This document shows positions 22,771-35,310 of a stretch of DNA of 64,000 nucleotides, piece by piece. The notes beneath the pieces are model-generated. The model worked only from the letters and a program-made list of their open reading frames with translations. It had not been told where the DNA came from and made no database searches. This DNA is from Ampullaceana balthica (lineage: Eukaryota > Mollusca > Gastropoda > Lymnaeidae): the NCBI GenBank assembly GCA_944989445.1, contig CALYLW010000214.1, forward strand, positions 1,612,001 through 1,676,000, given 5' to 3'. The position numbers and the translations under genes are program-made. Position 1 is the first letter of the stretch. Every line of letters begins with the position of its first letter.

Positions 22771-22932
22771 CAATGTTCCCATTAAGCTGCGCGGTTGCGC
22801 GGCCACGCAGACATCTGACTGACGCCGCGCAGCAGTTTAGAACTACCGCGCATTAAATTTTGTAAAATATTTCACACAAAATTACGCTGAGCAACTTTGC
22901 ACACGGACCAACGAACCTTAGAGGGAACATTG
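22771..22932. mobile_element. hAT MITE, family B (copy 1), perfect TSD
   Basis: The 162-bp element has ends CAATGTTCCC and GGGAACATTG. It is flanked by perfect 8-bp duplications ATTGTGAC (22763-22770, 22933-22940). The interior carries GCTGCGCGG and GCCACGCAG motifs. Other copies are at 27105, 45782 and 54794. Confidence 0.95.
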
Positions 22933-22940
22933 ATTGTGAC

Positions 22941-24642
22941 GCCACAATAATTCTAATTTTAAAAAAAAGAAAGAAAAGCGATGGTTACTAAAGTTAAAGC
23001 CACATGGAGCTGGAAAAGAGTTTTAGCATTTCACTTCCATGACAAAAGTAAAGTCATGCGAAAATGACGTATCAACATACATATTTTGAGACGTAGGCCC
23101 GGAGACCAGGGCAGTTTCGTCAACTGTGCCGGAGATTTCCGTAAATAGGCCCTGGGCTTCAAAACGGAAAATTGATGTTACATGATTGAAATTTTGTACC
23201 AAAATAAAGGCACATGGGCGTGTATATGGAAACAGAAATACATGTGTGCAGGTTTTTTCCAAAAAATATATTCCGAAAATAATATAATTGCGGTTTTACG
23301 TTTATCGTTTGAAATTTTATGTGTAGCGACAATTTTTTAAAAAAAACATCAAAATTTATTTTTATAATACTTAATGACGTGACGATTCATCCAAAGTTTG
23401 TGTGTGTGGGTTTAATAATTTTTACCTTAATATAAGTCCATGGGCCTGTATAGGGAAAGACTTTCTGTATACCAGCCCTTGGGATTATGCTCGGGTGGGC
23501 CTAGTTACAGAAATCTCCGGTAGCTTTTAAATTCCAAGCTTGTAGAAAAGGGGACCGTTGGGTGTGGGAGCGAGGCAAAATGTGTTCTGGCTACCAGGTC
23601 TGGGATAATAAAATCATCATTTAACCACACACACACACACACAAAACACCACACAAAAAAAACAAATCATGTTTATGTATAAGACTGAACGGTTGATGTG
23701 TTAAGACGCTATGTTAATAAGATACATTAAGATTCTTTTTATTTGTTATACACATAATCTATTTTATTTCTTATGATATAATCGTATGTTATTGAACAGA
23801 TTTCCACAACAAAATTTACCGAACTAGGATCCGTTACAAAACACATCCGTTCCCCGGTGCTTAAGTCACGCGGTGCGGTCTGCAGACACCACTGAGATGA
23901 GGAGCTGGGACCACACGGGGTGTAACGAACAATTAACAATCACCCGTCCTCGCGATAACACCGTGCATTTATTACAGCCTTCGTCTTCTTTATCTTTACG
24001 CTCCACGGTCAACGTATTGATCACACTGACTTCTTTGCCCCAATCAACTCATGTTCACTAACCAAACACATGGTAAATTATAATCGGCTCCTGTCACATG
24101 CCTAGCATACTGCGGCCCACAGCTTTTCAGGCCAACTAATGAAGCATTAAATCAGATAGTCCCGCCGCGCGTCCCGAACAGCCCCCCAGGCTGGTGACGT
24201 TCAAAAGCCGTGCGACAATGGGCTTGTAAATCAAACCCCGAACCCATAGCCGCCTTCGTCATCAAATCGCTTGTTGTATGGATCCTAGATTGCGCACCAT
24301 GTCAACCTTTTTAAAAATGTTTTTTTCTTTCCGAACGCAACATTTGGTGCAGAGCTGGTGAAACAACAACGGTGCAGCGCCATCCATCCATCCAACTTAT
24401 GACTCATGTTGCGTTTCTTCCGGTATTGGAGAGCTGTGCTAGTGGGGTAACATTGCGTTTCCCAATTAGTCGTGCTAAATTCAATACTAATTGTGTTTCC
24501 TTGTCCCAGTCCCAATTTCTGAGATCGGCTGTACAAACAAAACAAAAACGTGTTCGGGCTCTCGGTAGATTGGCGCTTTCTCCACCACCCTCCACCCTAC
24601 GGCAACAAAATAAAATAAAAATATCGCCGAGTGTATTGAAAG
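22941..24642. other. Unassigned sequence
   Basis: No convincing exon. A CA microsatellite lies at about 23627-23642. Two stretches near 23190-23280 and 23425-23520 share wording around (CAT)GGGC.TGTATA.GGAAA and may be an old inverted or direct duplication. A moderately G/C-rich patch at 24300-24600 has overlapping short ORFs on both strands without splice support. Confidence 0.4.
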
Positions 24643-24772
24643 TAAGGGTGTACCGGATTTCGGCCCCGGCTAATCCGGAATCCGGCCATTTTTACAAACT
24701 CAGCTCCGGCAGAATTTCACTTCATAAATCCGGAAAAATCCGGCCAAATCCGGCTGGCCGGTAGAGCAATAA
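24643..24772. mobile_element. MITE family F, fragment
   Basis: It starts TAAGGGTGTACCGGATTTCGG and has multiple AATCCGG and CCGGC motifs. It ends with GGCTGGCCGGTAGAGC, which also occurs inside the more complete copy at 52967-53173. Confidence 0.7.
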
Positions 24773-25435
24773 CATATATATATATTATCACAAAATTTTC
24801 GAATGTGTCATTTCACAGTAACCTCAGAGAGCGAGAATGCGTGTGATAGATATAATTAGAGGAAAAGTGAAGAGATGATAACAAGTAGAGACAAGGGGGA
24901 GGGAGACGGATTGAAAACTAGTAAAAAGAGAGAGCAGAGCAGACGGCAAAAAGTGGAATGAGTCAAGAACAAGGATCAAAACAAAGAAATGTCCAATGTA
25001 GCAGCAGCGGGAGAAAATAAGACAAAGAAGAACTTGATCTTGTACATAAGAAATAACTAACCAAGAAGAACGCCGTGACGATAATAGCTACCGTGTATAC
25101 TCGTTCTATAGCCCGTTCTATATCCCCCCCACACACACACTTTTGGAAGAGAAACGTATTAAAAATGTATAACCCGCTCTCAAGCCGACCCCCCCAAAAA
25201 AATAATAGGACAGCGTAAACCAAATGGTACACATTTTTTTAAAAACTACAAGCTAAATCGGTCATTATCATTGTTTACTTTGTACTGCCTATCTTTGTCT
25301 TTGTGCTCTTTGTTAGGCAAGAGTCGGAAAGAGTTACCGGTATTTTTTTTTAAATTTCGTTGGTAAACAGAGGCAAAAGCGCGTTCATTAAAATTCGTTG
25401 TTGAAAAGAAAATTTGTAAAACAATTTATTAATGG
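24773..25435. other. A/T-rich non-coding sequence
   Basis: No gene. 25085-25195 contains pieces (GTGTATACTCG, AAGCCGACCCCCC) resembling an element end also seen at 28083-28128 and near 11793. Confidence 0.4.
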
Positions 25436-25722
25436 GGGTGGTCATCGATGGCTGGACTAAACTCCAGCACGCGAAGGTGAACAATAGCAGACGGCTACAT
25501 TGAATTATATAGAGACAAACTAAAAATGCATGAATTTAATTACGGTACATTCGATCGATCTGAAATTTTGATACAATGAATTGTTAGGTGACACGAGTCT
25601 ATGGGCAAAATTTCAGCTCGATAGCATCACGGGAAGTGGGTCATATTTTACTTTTGTTTTTCCGCCCGCCCGACCAAGAGATCACGACAGACAAGAAGGT
25701 GAAGTTGATGTAAGGGATTTAT
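25436..25722. mobile_element. Interspersed repeat family A (5'-truncated copy 3)
   Basis: Starts within the family at GTCATCGATGGCTGGAC and runs to the TAAGGGATTTA right end. The left ~200 bp of the family is missing. Confidence 0.83.
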
Positions 25723-26085
25723 CAATAACAGACTACCTGTAATGATCCTGATCGGGAAAGTAAGAAAGATATGGGGAAGGGGTTGGGCTGAGGCGACATC
25801 CTCCGACTCCCAGGAGTTATAACTGGGGTTTCAGACTGGTGGGTCGACGTACAACACGGTTGGTATGTGAATGGATCACGTGACAATGTTATATTCAACA
25901 TCCTCCCAATGTGACCACGTGTCGGCCGTCTGGTGGAGAACATCTCCCCGTCCACCGTAAATCTTTTCTGTCTACAACTTCTGAACAATACAACTGCTAA
26001 ACTCTACAAGTGGTAAATTTTTAATATAAAAAAACAGGGTATTAGTAGGCCTGACAAGACGTAACACAACAGCGAACGTTTACTT
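25723..26085. other. Unassigned sequence
   Basis: No gene or repeat recognised. Confidence 0.4.
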
Positions 26086-26640
26086 TACTTTAAACTCTAC
26101 AACTTCTGTACACTATAACTGTTAAACTCTGCAACTTCTGAATGCTATAACTGCTAAACTCTGCAACTTCTGAATACTTTAACTGTTAAACTCTACAACT
26201 TCTGAATACTATAACTCTAAAACTCTGCAACTTCTGTACACTATAACTGTTAAACTCTGCAACTTCTGAACACTATAACTCTAAAACTCTGCAACTTCTG
26301 TACACTATAACTGTTAAACTCTGCAACTTCTGAACACTATAACTATTAATCTCTGCAACTTCTGTACACTATAACTGTTAAACTCTACAACTTCTGAATA
26401 CTGTAACTGCTAAACTCTGCAACTTCTAAACACTATAACTGTTAAACTCTACTACTTCTGAATACTATAACTGTTAAACTCTACAACTTCTGAATACTAT
26501 AACTGTTAAACTCTACAACTTCTGAAAACTGTAACTGCTAAACTCTGCAACTTCTAAATACTATAACTGTTAAACTCTACAACTTCTGAATACCGTAACT
26601 GTTAAACTCTACAACTTTTGAACAATAAAATGCTAAACAA
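26086..26640. repeat. Minisatellite, 32-bp unit, about 17 copies
   Basis: Unit TTAAACTCTACAACTTC then TGAATACTATAACTG. Variants alternate TACAAC with TGCAAC and GAATAC with GTACAC, and a pair of adjacent variants repeats as a dimer around 26190-26350. Confidence 0.95.
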
Positions 26641-27104
26641 CTCTACAACTTACAACTCCTGACGTCTACAAATAAAAAAATTAAAAAAACACACACAATT
26701 GTAAATTGTTTCTTCTTTTCTTTTTGAATACGATTCATTATTTAACCTTTTACGTTATCTTTTCAGAACAAGCAATAAAGTCAAACGTTGCTTACCTCCA
26801 GGAAGAAACCTTAAAGCCCCGACTGATGTTAACGTTGAAGAGATAAGTAATTAGCGAAGGGCCGTTCCCTGACCAATCTGTGGGCATGTGGGGACAACAA
26901 GGAAGGACGGCACTCGTGTCATCACTTTGTGAAATGCGCGTTAGGCCCCACGACAACAACAGCACTTGATAATGTTTTAAAACAGATTCCACTTCCAACC
27001 ATCATCACGGCTAGCCACACAGCTGATGAGGAATGACGTCATGATAGGGAAGGGGCGTATTAATACACCCGGGATAAAATAGAGAGCTTTGGTGATATGT
27101 AGAG
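26641..27104. other. Unassigned sequence
   Basis: No convincing gene. The minus-strand frames at 26792-27174 lack coding signatures. Confidence 0.4.
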
Positions 27105-27288
27105 CAATGTTCAATCCAAGGTTCGTTGGTCCGTGTGAAAAGTAAAAGAACTCGTGTGCAAAGTTGCACAACATCCTGTTCTTTTTGTGTGTGCAGTATT
27201 ATGACAAAATTGATGAGCGGTAATTCTAAACTGCTGCGCGGCGTCGGTCAGATATATGGGCGGTAGCAAAGCTTTAAAGGGAACGTTG
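27105..27288. mobile_element. hAT MITE, family B (copy 2, inverted), perfect TSD
   Basis: The 184-bp element is in reverse orientation relative to copy 1. It begins CAATGTTC and ends GGGAACGTTG. Duplications ATGTAGAG at 27097-27104 and 27289-27296 are identical. It contains AACTGCTGCGCGGCGTCGG. Confidence 0.94.
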
Positions 27289-27429
27289 ATGTAGAGCTGT
27301 CTACTTTAGTGTTTGAGTGTGCGCCAGGAGGATTTTCGGTGGACGGGTCACACAAATTTTGAATTTTGACAGATGACACAGATATTAAAATGTATAGTAT
27401 TTTAACCCCCATCCCTTCACGGAGTTTTG

Positions 27430-27870
27430 CAAAACAGAAGTGAACATGAACTTGAAATCATACCTCAGATTACGAACACTCTTGTAAAAAGAGTTTGCAT
27501 CCATACCTCAGTTTACGAAAAATGTGATATAGTTTGCATCCATGTCTCGGTTCACGAACACATGTAACAGTTTAATAATCCGGGTATGGATGCTTGACAA
27601 CGACCGTTCTAGCTTGTATACACAAACAATTTCTTCTGGTTTAAAAAAACTTATAGGGGATTATGGATAGATCATTTAAGACCCTTTTATACACAAACAA
27701 TTTCTTCTGGTTTAAAAAGACGCCCCCCTCTCCGGTTCCGAGATGACGTCAGAGAACATGTCAGCCGTTCCACTCAGAAAAAGTACGTTTTCTCAGGACT
27801 GGATCATTTAATCGTTTTACTTTTCATCAAAAATTTTAGGGGATTGTGGATAGATCATATACGACCCGGA
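27430..27870. repeat. Degenerate short repeats
   Basis: 27450-27560 holds about three imperfect copies around TTTGCATCCATACCTCAG. 27617-27720 holds a 31-bp direct repeat that includes ACAAACAATTTCTTCTGG. GGGGATTATGGATAGATCAT recurs in slightly changed form near 27840. These are probably old MITE remnants. Confidence 0.6.
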
Positions 27871-28535
27871 AGTTTAAAACATGGAGCAGTCAGGTTCGGA
27901 ACGTGTTGAAATATTACACGCGAGATGCTTGGGATAGGAGTAGTTTGACTCGGAAATTCTGTGTTTCAAACATAAAACATCAGAAACATTGAATTCTGTG
28001 TTTCAAACCTACAACATCAGAAACCAAAAATATGAAGTAAAATCAGACAATCGTATGGGGTTTTGACAAAAACTGGCCATTTTAAAGCAGTTTTAGGGTG
28101 TCGGCTTATATGCGAGTATATACGGTATCAATGTTTAATATCCCAGCACCAGAAAGCCAGATCTGTTGCACGGTAGATGGAAAAAGTGTTTTCAAAGATT
28201 TACTTGTGCAAGGTCCATTCCCAGATAAACAGAACAATGAACAATGAAAACTACTGAGAGGAGTTGACGGATCGCGAGAAATACGAGGCACAACGACAGT
28301 GGTTGGGAGATACGTCTACTGCAAGCCCCATTGAAATGCGTCAAAAATGTGAACATTGACGAAGCTTAGATTTGTTTAGACAATGTTATTTAATACCAGT
28401 GTGGTGCTAGTCAGCATTTGTTGATGTAATGCTTAACTTCAGCTCATCACAGGCCAGGATCAATTTGGGGACTGACAATTCATTAGGGTAACTATGTCAT
28501 CAAAAGCAGGATCTTGAACAAGGAAAATTATCTCC
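27871..28535. other. Non-coding with a possible transposon end
   Basis: GTGTCGGCTTATATGCGAG and then TATATACGGTAT at 28098-28128 resembles fragments near 11793 and 25085. No gene seen. Confidence 0.4.
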
Positions 28536-29037
28536 AGTAGTAACAACATTGGTTAGAAGTAAACAGTCTTTCCGTAATAACATTGGTAGGAGGTAAACAG
28601 TCTTTCCGTATTAACAACATTGGTTAGACGTAAAGAGTCTTTCCGTAGTAACAACATTGGTTAGACGTAAAGAGTCTTTCCGCAGTAACAAAATTGGTTA
28701 GACGTAAAGAGTCTTTCCGTAGTAACAACATTGGTTAGACGTAAAGAGTCTTTCCGCAGTAACAACATTGGTTAGACGTAAAGAGTCTTTCCGTAGTAAC
28801 AACATTGGTTAGACGTAAAGAGTCTTTCCGTAGTAACAACATTGGTTAGACGTAAAGAGTCTTTCCGTAGTAACAACGTTGGTTAGACGAAAAGAGTCTT
28901 TCCGCAGTAACAACATTGGTTAGACGTAAAGAGTCTTTCCGCAGTAACAACATTGGTTAGACGTAAAGAGTCTTTCCGTAGTAACAACATTGGTTAGACG
29001 TAAAGAGTCTTTCCGCAGTAACAACATTGGTTAGACA
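28536..29037. repeat. Minisatellite, 37-bp unit, about 13 copies
   Basis: Unit GTAGTAACAACATTGG followed by TTAGACGTAAAGAGTCTTTCC. The main variation is GTAG versus GCAG at the start of each copy. Array-edge copies at 28545-28620 are diverged. Confidence 0.96.
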
Positions 29038-29238
29038 TGACGTGTTCTGATCTATAAGTACAAAACAATTAATATGATCATCGCATCTGTCGAAAAATGC
29101 TTTAGTCTTGTTTCTTCTGTGGCAGCATTTTCGTAACCTACAGCAGTTTTAGTGAAGTGTAGAGTCGTGTCCTCGAGACCACATATACTTGACTCGCTTG
29201 ACTTACAATAGTCTACTGCTGTATATATACACACAAGT

Positions 29239-29517
29239 CTAATCAATATATACACTGCTATCTACAGAAGCCAAGGAGCTCATAGGCTCACTGTCCTCTA
29301 TCAGCTGCAGTAATTCCTCCAGACCACTTTTACTATCCTCACTTTCCTCACCAGTCTGCTGGTCTATACTTAAGTCTACTCACAACACTGCTCCACAAGC
29401 CAAGGAGCTAGGCTCGATGTCAAGAGCCGTGGTATCCGGAACGTGGTTCTGACGAAGTGTTTTAATACTTTTAATGTCAGCTGCCTGGCCCGGGACAAAA
29501 ATGCCTAGTTGTCCAGC
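29239..29517 (-). pseudogene. Possible decayed ORF, acidic C-terminal part
   Basis: On the minus strand a frame is open from 29517 to a stop at 29239-29241 with a single internal TGA (29380-29382). Before it reads GQLGIFVPGQAADIKSIKTL and then DIEPSSLACG. After it reads QQTGEESEDSKSGLEELLQL and IEDSEPMSSLASVDSS. The EPSSLA and EPMSSLA segments are an internal duplication also visible in DNA (GCCAAGGAGCT twice). The acidic Ser/Glu-rich composition suggests former coding DNA. I do not recognise the family. Confidence 0.3.
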
Positions 29518-30240
29518 TTAGGACACGGGAGAAGACATGGCGATTAAATACATTACAATATTAATAAGGGCATTTCCTTGACAGTGATAAACAGAGCTAA
29601 ATAAATGGGCCTGTTGATTGCAAACGAATGTAGAGTTTGTAGCTATTACTATTATGTGTCGACAATTTTTTTCTAGGGGTTAAAAATACGGTAAATGTAA
29701 TTACCGGTAGATATAAATGCAAGCGGTGTGAACACAGTTTCCGCGCCTTGGCGTGCCGCTTTGTTGAGAAGAGATGCGCGACAACGGAATGTACAGTTTG
29801 TAGCTATTACTATTATGTAACGACAATTATTTTTTTTTAATTTGAAAAACCAAAACTAAAGGGTAAATTTTGTTTTTTGAAATAGATCCTGCAAATAATT
29901 TTTCTCATAATAATATTTTATTTATACTCTGTTACTCCTGGACAACCTTCTCTTTAGCTCTTGTATATGCCAGAACTTTGGCTAATGAATGTAAGATCCT
30001 TACGGTGTATCCTTAGGGGCTTTGTTGGCGCCCCACTTTTCAGTGGTGAATATATTTTGAGGATCTATGACACAGATAACAGACATTCCAATACACAGGG
30101 GGTCCACCATGTACTCTGATTGTGAGACATTGTTTATATTTATCAATTAAAGAAAAAAATGTGTATATATTTTGTATATTAATATACTTGAGAAAAAAAA
30201 CACATGCAAGGGAAAATTTAAACTAGGTATTTAAAAACAT
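29518..30240. other. Unassigned A/T-rich sequence
   Basis: The phrase TGTAGAGTTTGTAGCTATTACTATTATGT at 29628 recurs in altered form at 29788, about 160 bp apart, suggesting a small duplication. No gene. Confidence 0.4.
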
Positions 30241-30745
30241 ATTATATTAGATTCCTCGTGTTTATATGACCAGTTCATTGTATACCGACTGATACCAAAT
30301 ATACGTGAGCTATTAGATTAGATGTCTGTGTTTATATGACCAGTCTATTGTATACCGACAGAGACCAAATATACGTGAGCTATTAGATTATATTCCTGGT
30401 GTGTATATGACCAGTCCATTGTATACCGACAGAGACCAAATATACGTGAGCTATTAGATTAGATGTCTGTGTTATATGACCAGTCCTATTGTAATACCGA
30501 CAGAGACCAAATACGTGAGCTATTAGATTAGATGTCTGTGTTTATATGACCATCTATGTATACGACAGAGACCAATATACGTGAGCTATTAGATTAGATT
30601 CTGGTGTGTATATGACCAGTCCATTGTATGCGACGAGACCAAATATACTGGGGCATTAGATTAGATTCCTTTGTTTATATGACCAGTCCATTGTATACGA
30701 CAGAGACCAAATATACGTGGGGTATTAGATTAGATTCCTCGTGTT
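30241..30745. repeat. Minisatellite, about 70-bp unit, about 7 copies
   Basis: Each unit contains TATTAGATTAGAT, TATATGACCAGTC, CATTGTATACCGACAGAG and CAAATATACGTGAGC. Copies between 30475 and 30660 carry many single-base indels. Confidence 0.93.
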
Positions 30746-31017
30746 TACATCTATTCCGACTGCCTTTCCGGCCCTGATTGCGTTACATACAAACATTCTA
30801 CGTTCACAGCTAATGGTTACAACCATGGACGTCAATGTGTCTGTGTGTAGGGGGGAGGGGGCATGAAAAAAGAGAAGTCGTAACTGAAACTTACATCAAG
30901 AACAAGGTCGCCATAAAGCTAAGAATGATTCACATTCACAGAACGATCGACTAGGAGCAATTGGGGATGGGTTGCTTTTCACTTGCACCTTAGCTGCCCA
31001 CAGTTATATCTACAGCA
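30746..31017. other. Spacer between two minisatellites
   Basis: Single-copy sequence with a G run near 30850. No gene seen. Confidence 0.4.
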
Positions 31018-32772
31018 TACTTACATGTGAGGCACTTTATTAGTGCTACCGGCGGCACACTTACATGTAATGCACTTTATTAGTGCTACAGACGGCACAC
31101 TTACATGTGAGGCACTTTATTAGTGCTACAGACGGCACACTTACGTGTGAGGCACTTTATTAGTGCTACAGACGGCACACTTACATGTGAGGCACTTTAT
31201 TAGTGATACAGACGGCACACTTACGTGTGAGGCACTTTATTAGTGCTACAGACGTCACACTTACATGTGAGGCACTTTATTAGTGCTACAGACGGCACAC
31301 TTTCATGTGAGGCACTTTATTAGTGCTACAGACGTCACACTTACATGTGAGGCACTTTATTAGTGCTACAGACGTCACACTTACATGTGAGGCACTTTAT
31401 TAGTGCTACAGACGGCACACTTACATGTGAGGGACTTTATCAATGCTACAGACGGCACACTTACATGTGAGGCACTTTATTAGTGCTACAGACGTCACAC
31501 TTACATGTGAGGCACTTTATTAGTGCTACAGACGTCACACTTACATGTGAGGCACTTTATTAGTGCTACAGACGGCACACTTACATGTGAGGGACTTTAT
31601 TAATGCTACAGACGGCACACTTACATGTGAGGCACTTTATTAGTGCTACAGACGTCACACTTACATGTGAGGCACTTTATTAGTGCTACAGACGTCACAC
31701 TTACATGTGAGGCACTTTATTAGTGCTACAGACGGCACACTTACATTTGTGAGGGACTTTATTAATGCTACAGACGGCACACTTACGTGTGAGGCAGTTT
31801 ATTAGTGCTACAGACGGCACACTTACATGTGAGGCACTTTATTAGTGCTACAGACGGCACACTTACATGTGAGGCACTTTATTAGTGCTACAGACGGCAC
31901 ACTTACATGTGAGGCACTTTATTAGTGCTACAGGCGCCACGCTTACATGTGAGGCACTTTATTAGTGCAACAGGCGGCACACTTACATGTGAGGCACTTT
32001 ATTAGTGCTACAGACGGCACACTTACATGTGAGGCACTTTATTAGTGCTACAGCGGCACACTTACATGTGATGCACTTTATTAGTGCTACAGACGGCACA
32101 CTTACATGTGAGGCACTTTATTAGTGCTACAGACGGCACACTTACGTGTGAGGCACTTTATTAGTGCTACAGACGTCACACTTACATGTGAGGCACTTTA
32201 TTAGTGCTACAGACGGCACACTTACATGTGAGGGCACTTTATTAGTGCTACAGACGGCACACTTACATGTGAGGCACTTTATTAGTGCTACAGACGGCAC
32301 ACTTACATGTGAGGGCACTTTATTAGTGCTACAGACGGCACACTTACATGTGAGGCACTTTATTAGTGCTACAGACGGCACACTTACATGTGAGGGACTT
32401 TATTAGTGCTACAGGCGGCACGCTTACATGTGAGGCACTTTATTAGTGCTACAGGCGGCACACTTACATGTGAGGCACTTTATTAGTGCTACAGACGGCA
32501 CACTTACATGTGAGGCACTTTATTAGTGCTACAGAGGGCACACTTACATGTGAGGCACTTTATTAGTGCTACAGACGGCACACTTACATGTGAGGCACTT
32601 TATTAGTGCTACAGACGGGCACACTTACATGTGAGGCACTTTATTAGTGTTACAGAGGGCACACTTACATGTGAGGCACTTTATTAGTGCTCCAGACGGC
32701 ACACTTACATGTGAGGCACTTTATTAGTGCTACAGACGGCACACTTACATGTGAGGCACTTTATTAGTGCTC
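31018..32772. repeat. Minisatellite, 40-bp unit, about 44 copies
   Basis: Unit CTTACATGTGAGGCACTTTA then TTAGTGCTACAGACGGCACA. Copies are highly uniform, with recurring variants GACGTC for GACGGC and GGGACTTTATTAATG. Short reading frames on both strands here are artefacts of the repeat. Confidence 0.97.
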
Positions 32773-33510
32773 AAGCATCAATTTACAACGATTTAATGCA
32801 CACGTTTCTGATCGGAAAGCTTCCGAGGATTATTTAAAGATGAAACAGGTTATTAATATACATAATTTGCAATGTATGTCACGTCCCGTCTGTCCTGTCC
32901 GTGGCGCTACTAACTTTAGAAGGCAGCGCACCAAATTACTGCACCAAAAAATAACTCTTTTCGAACGGCCGCATAAAATTGTTCAATAGGGAAATAAATG
33001 AATAAAATAAAAATAAATGAAAGTTCTGTATTACGTTATTTTTTAATCTGATGTGCATTTGTTTTGAAAACTTCTGTCATTTTTGACGGGTGATACACTA
33101 GTTATTAATAATTAATAACTAATTATTAGAACTAATCTAAAGTTAATGTTATAATTCAGAGTAAGAGTTAGAAATATATGGCTTATCACCCCTCAAGTGC
33201 CTTTTTCCCCCGTCCTTATAAACTTCTTTTTAAACTTATATTTATATTTTTTATTTAATGTGTTGTTTTTTTTCTTCTTCTTAATTTATTTTAAAAATAA
33301 ATAAAAACAGAAGCATGAACGACCCTTGTGTGGAGCAGGGATTTGCAAACCTTTGTCAGCCTGTTATGTGGGATCTCAAACAGTTACTGTATGCATTTGT
33401 CAGGTGAATATAAGGCGGTCAAATGCAGTTACACTTAGAAAGTATTAGAAGTCTAACTATTCATTTTTTTAAAAATCACAATAAGAATTTTAACTTGAAT
33501 GATGTGTAAT
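32773..33510. other. Unassigned A/T-rich sequence
   Basis: 32927-32990 shares the phrases TGCACCAA and AATAACTC with 63700-63750, so both may be pieces of one dispersed repeat. No gene seen. Confidence 0.45.
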
Positions 33511-33701
33511 CAGGGCCGGTCTTAGCAACTGCGGGGCCCTGTCCGGCTTAGTATGCAAAACGGATTGCGCGGGACCCACTTTGGATAGGGATAAGGAATT
33601 AATAAGGATATTATTAAGTGAAAATTAAGATAGGCGGGGCCTATGAAAGTGCGTGGCCCACTGCGGTCGCATAGGTTGCAGTGGCCTAAGACCGGATCAT
33701 G
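33511..33701. mobile_element. hAT-type MITE with perfect 8-bp TSD
   Basis: The 191-bp element starts CAGGGCCGGTCTTAG and ends CTAAGACCGGATCATG. It is flanked by identical TGTGTAAT at 33503-33510 and 33702-33709. It has an internal GGGGCC/GGCCC-rich region and no ORF. Confidence 0.93.
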
Positions 33702-34526
33702 TGTGTAATCACACTAGCACTTGCGGTAAATGAGGTTTAGCAAAGGTAAAATGTGCACAAACACACAGTTAAAAGATTAATAAGTTAATGACAAGACCCG
33801 GTGAATGGAATCCAGTAAAACTTACAATGTCAAGAACAAAAGAACATTCGTTTCCAAGCCAATCGGCCAGCCACAAAGAAACAGGCAACTTTCCCAGAAT
33901 GTTGTTGTCACTGCGTATTCTGCTGTTTACACAATTCTCGGCTTCACCCAAAACAAAACACAAAAAACAGCGGACATAATCTCGCAACCAGCTCGCGCAT
34001 CGCCGGGGGTGTGGTGGGGTGGGAGGGGGTGGGGTGGAAGACGCCCACAACTATCGAGACTCTCACAGGGGCCAGACGGGAGACACCCGTCATCAAGGCG
34101 GTGTGGGGGCGGGGGTGGGTGGTGGATGACTCAGCCAGTGCCGAACTGTGATCAATACTGGAGGAGCGGCGCCCATTGTACCCCTGTCAGGAGGAGGAGG
34201 ACGAGAGGAGAGGGGTGGTCATCGAAACGAAGGAGGGGGGTGGAGGGAGTAGAGTTACTTGAGTTGAAAGCGGGGAAGGGGTGTAAATAAAATGATTAAG
34301 GAGGTAAATATTTCCCTAAGCGATGGGGCCACGCGTGGCTGGTATTGAAGGGGTGCACGCCACACTACATTTCTTTAAACTAAAGCACACGCACTCGGTA
34401 CGGCGCTCGAATAAATAAGGCTATCTTTCCCTTCTCGCTTAAAATCGTAACGAACTTAAGGGATACATACATTACACATTCTGGCTCGGGTACCGCACCA
34501 TGTAAGGTCTTAAATTATTTGTGTTA
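33702..34526. other. G/C-rich non-coding stretch
   Basis: 33990-34280 is strongly G-rich on the plus strand, with runs of GGGG, and contains TGACTCA at about 34126. It could be promoter-like, but no gene start is demonstrable. See rejected items for a possible minus-strand exon ending at 33826. Confidence 0.35.
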
Positions 34527-34781
34527 CAGTAGAAGTCCATTAGTCCGGCATCCAACAGTCCGGAAAGCCCGATAGTCCGCCATCGCTCCGGAAAATTGTA
34601 AAAAAAATATTTTTTCGCCAAAAGTGTGTCTTTCCAGCAAATAAAAACGCTCGAGAGCTATTTGGAAGTTTTCGGGGTAGTTCGGGATCACCCGGAAGCG
34701 CTCAATAAACCCTCAGCCTACTCAAAATCGTGAAGAAAGTGACTCAGATGCCGAAACGGAAGAAAGGGAAATAAAACAAAC

Positions 34782-35306
34782 CCGTAAAAACAAAGTTTTT
34801 GACTATAAATCCCTTGTATATGAGACATAACTAACAGTATTGATTATTTTCAAACGTGACAAACATTTACAGACTGAATATGTCTTAACTCAACTTTGCT
34901 TCATAACCCTTGAGAAAAGTCTGGTCACCGATCGCTTGACCGAGCTCAGCGTGACTCGTAAAATGTAAACCAAAGCACGCCGGTACTTCGATGGGTCGCG
35001 TCAACGCGTCAACTCAAACTCTCACGTCGGAAAAAAACAATAACAAACAGTGAACTTGAATTACATACGTTATATAAGGATAAACTAAAAGTGCATTTAT
35101 TTAATTACGGTACGTTCGATCGATCTGAAATTTTGATACCATGCATCGTTAGGTGAGACGGGTCCGTGTGCCAAGTTTCAGCTCGATCGGATCACGGGAA
35201 GTGGGTCATGTTTTGACTTTTGTATTTCCGCCCGCCCAAGACAGAGAGACAGAGATGACGACAGAACGACAGAGAGAGACGGCGGTGAAGCTAATATAAG
35301 GGATTT
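34782..35306. mobile_element. Interspersed repeat family A (copy 4), nested in Tigger-like element
   Basis: Full-length copy with the left hairpin and both TAAATCCCTT-type ends. It lies inside the Tigger-like element, so it inserted later. Confidence 0.88.
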
Positions 35307-35310
35307 AAAA

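Noticed and set aside
33826..34050. Minus-strand first exon ending in a perfect GTAAGT donor
   Set aside because: The donor is good and the frame open (LPVSLWLADWLGNECSFVLD), but the upstream part runs into a low-complexity proline stretch from C-runs, and no partner exon or recognised domain exists.
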